Shown one piece after another: positions 62,101 to 64,000 of a DNA stretch of 64,000 nt. Every line of letters starts with the position of its first letter. Position 1 is the stretch's first letter. The notes under the pieces were generated by a model, which saw only the letters and a program-made list of their open reading frames with translations, searched no databases and was not told where the DNA came from. Both the position numbers and the translations under genes were made by a program. Origin of the DNA: Thermoplasmatota archaeon (GTDB lineage: Archaea; Thermoplasmatota; Penumbrarchaeia; JASLWR01); the NCBI GenBank assembly GCA_030740765.1, contig JASLWR010000008.1, positions 1-64,000 of the forward strand, read 5' to 3'.

Positions 62101-62641
62101 GTATCTCTCTAACGTGCCCTTCGCCCCAGTATACATGGACTGGTGCGTTAGGTACTCCGATCTCGCCCTGATTCCAAAGACCGTTCTCATTGGAATCCTC
62201 GAACAAAACGCCAACCACCGAATAATTTTCATAATACATAACACGAGGCCAGTTTGTGGGATAAATGAATGAAATACCGGTGGCAGCAGTTAGATGAAAC
62301 CTTGATCTCTGTTTTGGGGGCGGGTTGTTTATCTGATCGTTCTCCCTCTGTATTCTCTCCTTGTATACCTGGAACACGATTGGGTCAATAGTACCGTCCA
62401 GACGCAACAATCCATCGCTATACCCCGCAGCAGAGGAATCCGCCTGCGGACCATCCGTTTGCTCCGGTTCATACTGGATCATTTGTTCCTCGTTAGCCTC
62501 CATGTATGAGCCCGCGGAGGGTTCCTCCGATATCCCAATGGGCTCGATAGCGGTTTCATTCTCGTATGTCGGTATCGTCTGGTAAAAAACCATTGCCAAC
62601 ATGACAATGACTATCACGATTGCAAAAACCTTTCTCATCAT
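59123..62641 (-). CDS. Giant multi-Ig membrane protein with cytoplasmic DUF4129-like tail
   Basis: 1172 residues. Signal peptide (VFAIVIVIVMLAMVFYQTIP), a linker, then about eight beta-sandwich domains related to bacterial Big/CarboxypepD-like modules (DTLEITGTLEDADLHWGLSQ; AVIRGRLYDDRGAAYGIGNR; DTIKISGEVVEVF). A transmembrane helix at about 1010-1033 leads to a 139-residue cytoplasmic tail, YTAVIFKSYQKLGMHLRRFG then FREFEDAVRTALP, a DUF4129-type helical domain. In bacteria DUF4129 usually ends transglutaminase proteins in MoxR operons; here no transglutaminase core is visible. First gene of the operon; GAGGTGTA precedes the ATG and GATTTAAAAAC (about 62724-62735) is a plausible TATA box. Confidence 0.82.
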   Translation of the reverse strand: MMRKVFAIVIVIVMLAMVFYQTIPTYENETAIEPIGISEEPSAGSYMEANEEQMIQYEPEQTDGPQADSSAAGYSDGLLRLDGTIDPIVFQVYKERIQRENDQINNPPPKQRSRFHLTAATGISFIYPTNWPRVMYYENYSVVGVLFEDSNENGLWNQGEIGVPNAPVHVYWGEGHVREILPAPITGATQATLGSFSTYFTVTETQEGLYPLNFTFKGLTTRNGTTYYEHTPGSPPPGGHWLATEPSTWPPNQVDYRAEIWHNVKIDFQVTSPDLDDIEVGDTLEITGTLEDADLHWGLSQKVLHVKFDNNPVYPSTVTTSGTGTFSYQYKIPETIRPGKHTIGVEFHSGYTDPQQEKPNYYYVDNSTVVEFKVHRPTHFIVDDRVVYRTDTINISGAIVDNRGQGPDPVIANESFKYEVIINWGDPSELYYEPGMKATLLPSGNFTRQFTIKKTQPLTRVHITYHFRVENADHGETMYYREATGEAYYTVKARTILELHVMDKDGKNELDIVSRTGPTSAFKITGVLWDKDQRDASGHWTSPIEKMSVDIWWGDKYLGERTTDQFGRFSIDKNLGINDPIGPVMVRANMDDTYWYKGFDTDSYAGDGSYYGKIVDVVAKTTIEIMQGSGLKGEKAVIRGRLYDDRGAAYGIGNRSVELYWKKTKFAPLGSSIGEAHTDNNGNFVLSSFQIPKTQGVGDAFVVGIFRGSEKVIHSKDKQKHFTAGDAYDYTESEDITYNISAYIYVSIDPSILNGSKYTRGDTIKISGEVVEVFENKRTSPPRYVKGIKVSAFFMWDGGEQKLPDTTTDDFGQYEIVASVPKSLEVGPYILKMYFNNTQKYVTKPQFLESRSIVVVADTYIKIVDIPEDVTGDEISDIGYVNPNVETGYQFSILLLEKNTLLNEPVPVNGTMVSLTVTLWDDSGIRYINLSNMKTNYLGRIDFNFTGFRSVDGISIQTPGLGASGKALIEFKGSGYLTKSDEEIDLNYIARPIPPPKLGPTDLQWWLDRPASLIGVGIFLVLLILGIILLVLYLRKRARIRGIKRIIKRAADQLIAGNEYTAVIFKSYQKLGMHLRRFGYLRREAETFREFEDAVRTALPVDKNSLNGFLTILEEARYSSHEIGESQRNNAITNLRGIESSLTFIQLDEEEAMKKLEESEADFVETEIILKK

Positions 62642-63010
62642 TACACCTCATATCTCATTCAGATTTGCGTTCCATTCCTCTAATATAGACAATAATTTTT
62701 GGCTTTTAATATCTCGACCGTTTTTAAATCTTTTTACTTAAGTGTTTCGATTTTATATTAGTTTTATCCGTTTATTTCGATCACCGGTCCCAAATCCCCC
62801 TTGTCGGATGGTGGGATTTTTCATTTTCGGTATCGGAAAACCGAACGGATATATTTTTACCATCGATCTCAATGGGTCTCAGCCTTGTTGGAACTAATAA
62901 TACAACTAAGCGATAATTAAATATGGTCGGTTCATGAACTGTATTGTAACAATAATGTAATTATATGAACATGAACATGGAATTCGAGACATTAATTCCA
63001 TTAATAAATA
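62642..63010. other. 369-bp intergenic region
   Basis: It holds the probable promoter of the 62641 gene on the minus strand (GATTTAAAAACGG) and AT-rich sequence after the trmY stop. GGAATTCGAGACATTAATTCC (about 62980-63000) is an inverted repeat that could act in 3'-end formation. No ORF or RNA gene recognised. Confidence 0.45.
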
Positions 63011-63634
63011 CTAAAGCAAAAGTCGGTCCAGCAGATTATGCATCACCAATATTGCCTGATGGGATTGCAGGCTCACGGGCCCCAGTGAAAGCGGAAACGG
63101 GGGAATTTCACTAATGATCTCAGCTTCTTCGCTGGACAGATCCAGATTATCTGACAGAATTATCAATAATGTTTGTTTATCATTCATTGATGTCTTGATT
63201 AAATCTGTCACACACATATTGAATGCATCCCCGCCGTCTTCATGCAAATGCACGACGTAGGAACTCTCGTCGATCTTTTCTATGAGGGTCCGGAGGTCCC
63301 CCGGAATGAGCTTGATACCAGGAAGGACCTTCTTTTCAAAGATGAATATCTCTTCTTTGAGCGCGATCCTGATGAGAGCAGCAGTACTCCTCTCGTCCGG
63401 ATTTAGGTTCTTCATATTTTTCCCCTGGAATTCCACCACCTTAGTGTCCCCATCACCCTGCAGGACCAGGAGGATTACCGCTTCCCTTCTGATGCCGTTG
63501 GATACAAGAAGAGCGGCTGTGACGCACCTTGCAATTTCGTCTATCCTGCCAGACCCCGGAAGATCTTCGAGGCTGAACGTCCCGTCCAGCGGTAAGTCAT
63601 GACCTATTACAATGAATATCCTCCTGGCTTTCAT
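63011..63634 (-). CDS. trmY: tRNA (pseudouridine-54 N1)-methyltransferase TrmY
   Basis: 207 residues, the expected length for TrmY (DUF358, SPOUT class). Signatures in order: FIVIGHDLPLDGTFSLEDLP at the N-terminus, LNPDERSTAALIRIAL in the middle, VVHLHEDGGDAF, LIILSDNLDLSSEEAEII, and the SPOUT knot end FPLSLGPVSLQSHQAILVMH. It methylates N1 of pseudouridine 54 in the T loop of archaeal tRNAs. It follows the radical SAM gene on the same strand by 21 bp. Confidence 0.95.
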   Translation of the reverse strand: MKARRIFIVIGHDLPLDGTFSLEDLPGSGRIDEIARCVTAALLVSNGIRREAVILLVLQGDGDTKVVEFQGKNMKNLNPDERSTAALIRIALKEEIFIFEKKVLPGIKLIPGDLRTLIEKIDESSYVVHLHEDGGDAFNMCVTDLIKTSMNDKQTLLIILSDNLDLSSEEAEIISEIPPFPLSLGPVSLQSHQAILVMHNLLDRLLL

Positions 63635-63655
63635 GTGAATTCCTCTCTCGATCGG

Positions 63656-64000
63656 TTAATCAAGATATCTCCTCTCCACTTCCAATCGATCGTACGTTGG
63701 ATACTCTTCCACAATGGCACATCTAAACGGAATATGATCGTTGATCTCCTCGGCTATATACCAGGCAGTGGTCAGGCACGAATTGACGTGATCCCTTTCT
63801 ATCATACCATCCGGTATGTCGAAATCTTTCTGAAGAGTAAGCAGATTGTCATCTGTGGGAGAGCATTCGATCAAAGCTCTCACCAGAGTGTTGTCTTCAG
63901 TAATTTCATGATACGGCTTCATCACGTTTCGGGCCCTTCGACCAATTCTATTTTTCAGCTGTACTCCGTCCTTGAATGCAACAGTACAGAAATGAATGTT
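63656..64000 (-). CDS. C-terminal part of probable radical SAM protein (COG2108-like), 5' end beyond window
   Basis: The track shows only 89 residues from a GTG, but the frame stays open to the window edge and reads NIHFCTVAFKDGVQLKNRIG before it, so this is the C-terminus of a longer protein. H-F-C-x-x-x-F-K-D followed by RRARN and PYHEITEDNTL is the pattern I associate with archaeal radical SAM proteins related to pyruvate-formate-lyase activase (COG2108). The CxxxCxxC cluster would lie outside the window, so the assignment is from memory of the C-terminal motif. Confidence 0.5.
   Translation of the reverse strand, partial: NIHFCTVAFKDGVQLKNRIGRRARNVMKPYHEITEDNTLVRALIECSPTDDNLLTLQKDFDIPDGMIERDHVNSCLTTAWYIAEEINDHIPFRCAIVEEYPTYDRLEVERRYLD

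Overview
The window reads as a chromosomal segment of a free-living archaeon, most likely a member of Thermoplasmatota or a close euryarchaeal relative. The archaeal core genes are diagnostic: MCM helicase, DUF424, aIF2-beta with a fused TRAM domain, a DRG-type GTPase, TrmY, NFACT/RqcH, archaeal-type NAD kinase, and an intron-containing tRNA-Gly. TATA boxes of archaeal type (TTTATATA-like) lie 25-45 nt before many starts. Very large secreted proteins with Ig-like domains (NEW3, CARDB, PKD or cadherin-like) dominate the coding space, as in several uncultured Thermoplasmata. The lineage call is inference from gene content. No insertion sequence, CRISPR array or prophage was seen.

Layout. 1-10.6 kb: the end of a secreted subtilisin, a membrane zinc-ribbon protein, and two paralogous NEW3 surface proteins. 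One paralogue has a Pro/Gln-rich repeat tail. The other ends in a cytoplasmic winged helix and is split by a frameshift. A predicted DNA-binding protein lies between them, and a structured non-coding element with its own TATA box lies upstream. 10.7-23 kb: housekeeping genes (NFACT, NAD kinase, PdxS, SPFH/zinc ribbon, DUF424-MCM), a zinc-ribbon-tailed Ig protein, and a microcompartment-shell-like (BMC) domain fused to a winged helix. 23-29.3 kb: a fatty-acid/sterol hydroxylase family protein, an AT-rich patch of unknown membrane genes, a glycosyltransferase, a ModE-like/Nudix fusion and aIF2-beta. 29.4-44.6 kb: a GT39-like glycosyltransferase, a TPR/zinc-ribbon protein, tRNA-Gly followed by degenerate copies of its 3' end with T-tracts, a J-domain protein, a beta-helix surface protein and three more Ig-domain surface proteins. 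44.6-46.6 kb: a compact five-gene operon (PRC-barrel, double-psi-barrel-like, three paralogous coiled-coil proteins) with a clear TATA box and strong Shine-Dalgarno sites. 46.6-52.6 kb: a flippase, DRG GTPase, phosphoribosyltransferase, phosphoesterase and CARDB protein. 52.6-53.1 kb: a second copy of the non-coding element. 53.1-62.7 kb: a MoxR/DUF58/DUF4350/DUF4129 membrane operon. 62.7-64 kb: TrmY and the 3' end of a probable radical SAM gene.

How it fits together. Much of the window builds or senses the cell surface. Glycosyltransferases and a flippase can decorate the large exported Ig-domain proteins. Several of these exported proteins carry cytoplasmic zinc ribbons, a winged helix or a DUF4129 tail, so they look more like receptors than passive envelope. 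The MoxR-DUF58 operon is a plausible assembly or quality-control machine for such complexes. The strongest candidates for undescribed biology are the PRC-barrel/coiled-coil operon, the BMC-winged-helix fusion, and the pair of structured non-coding elements that share a promoter and 5' end.
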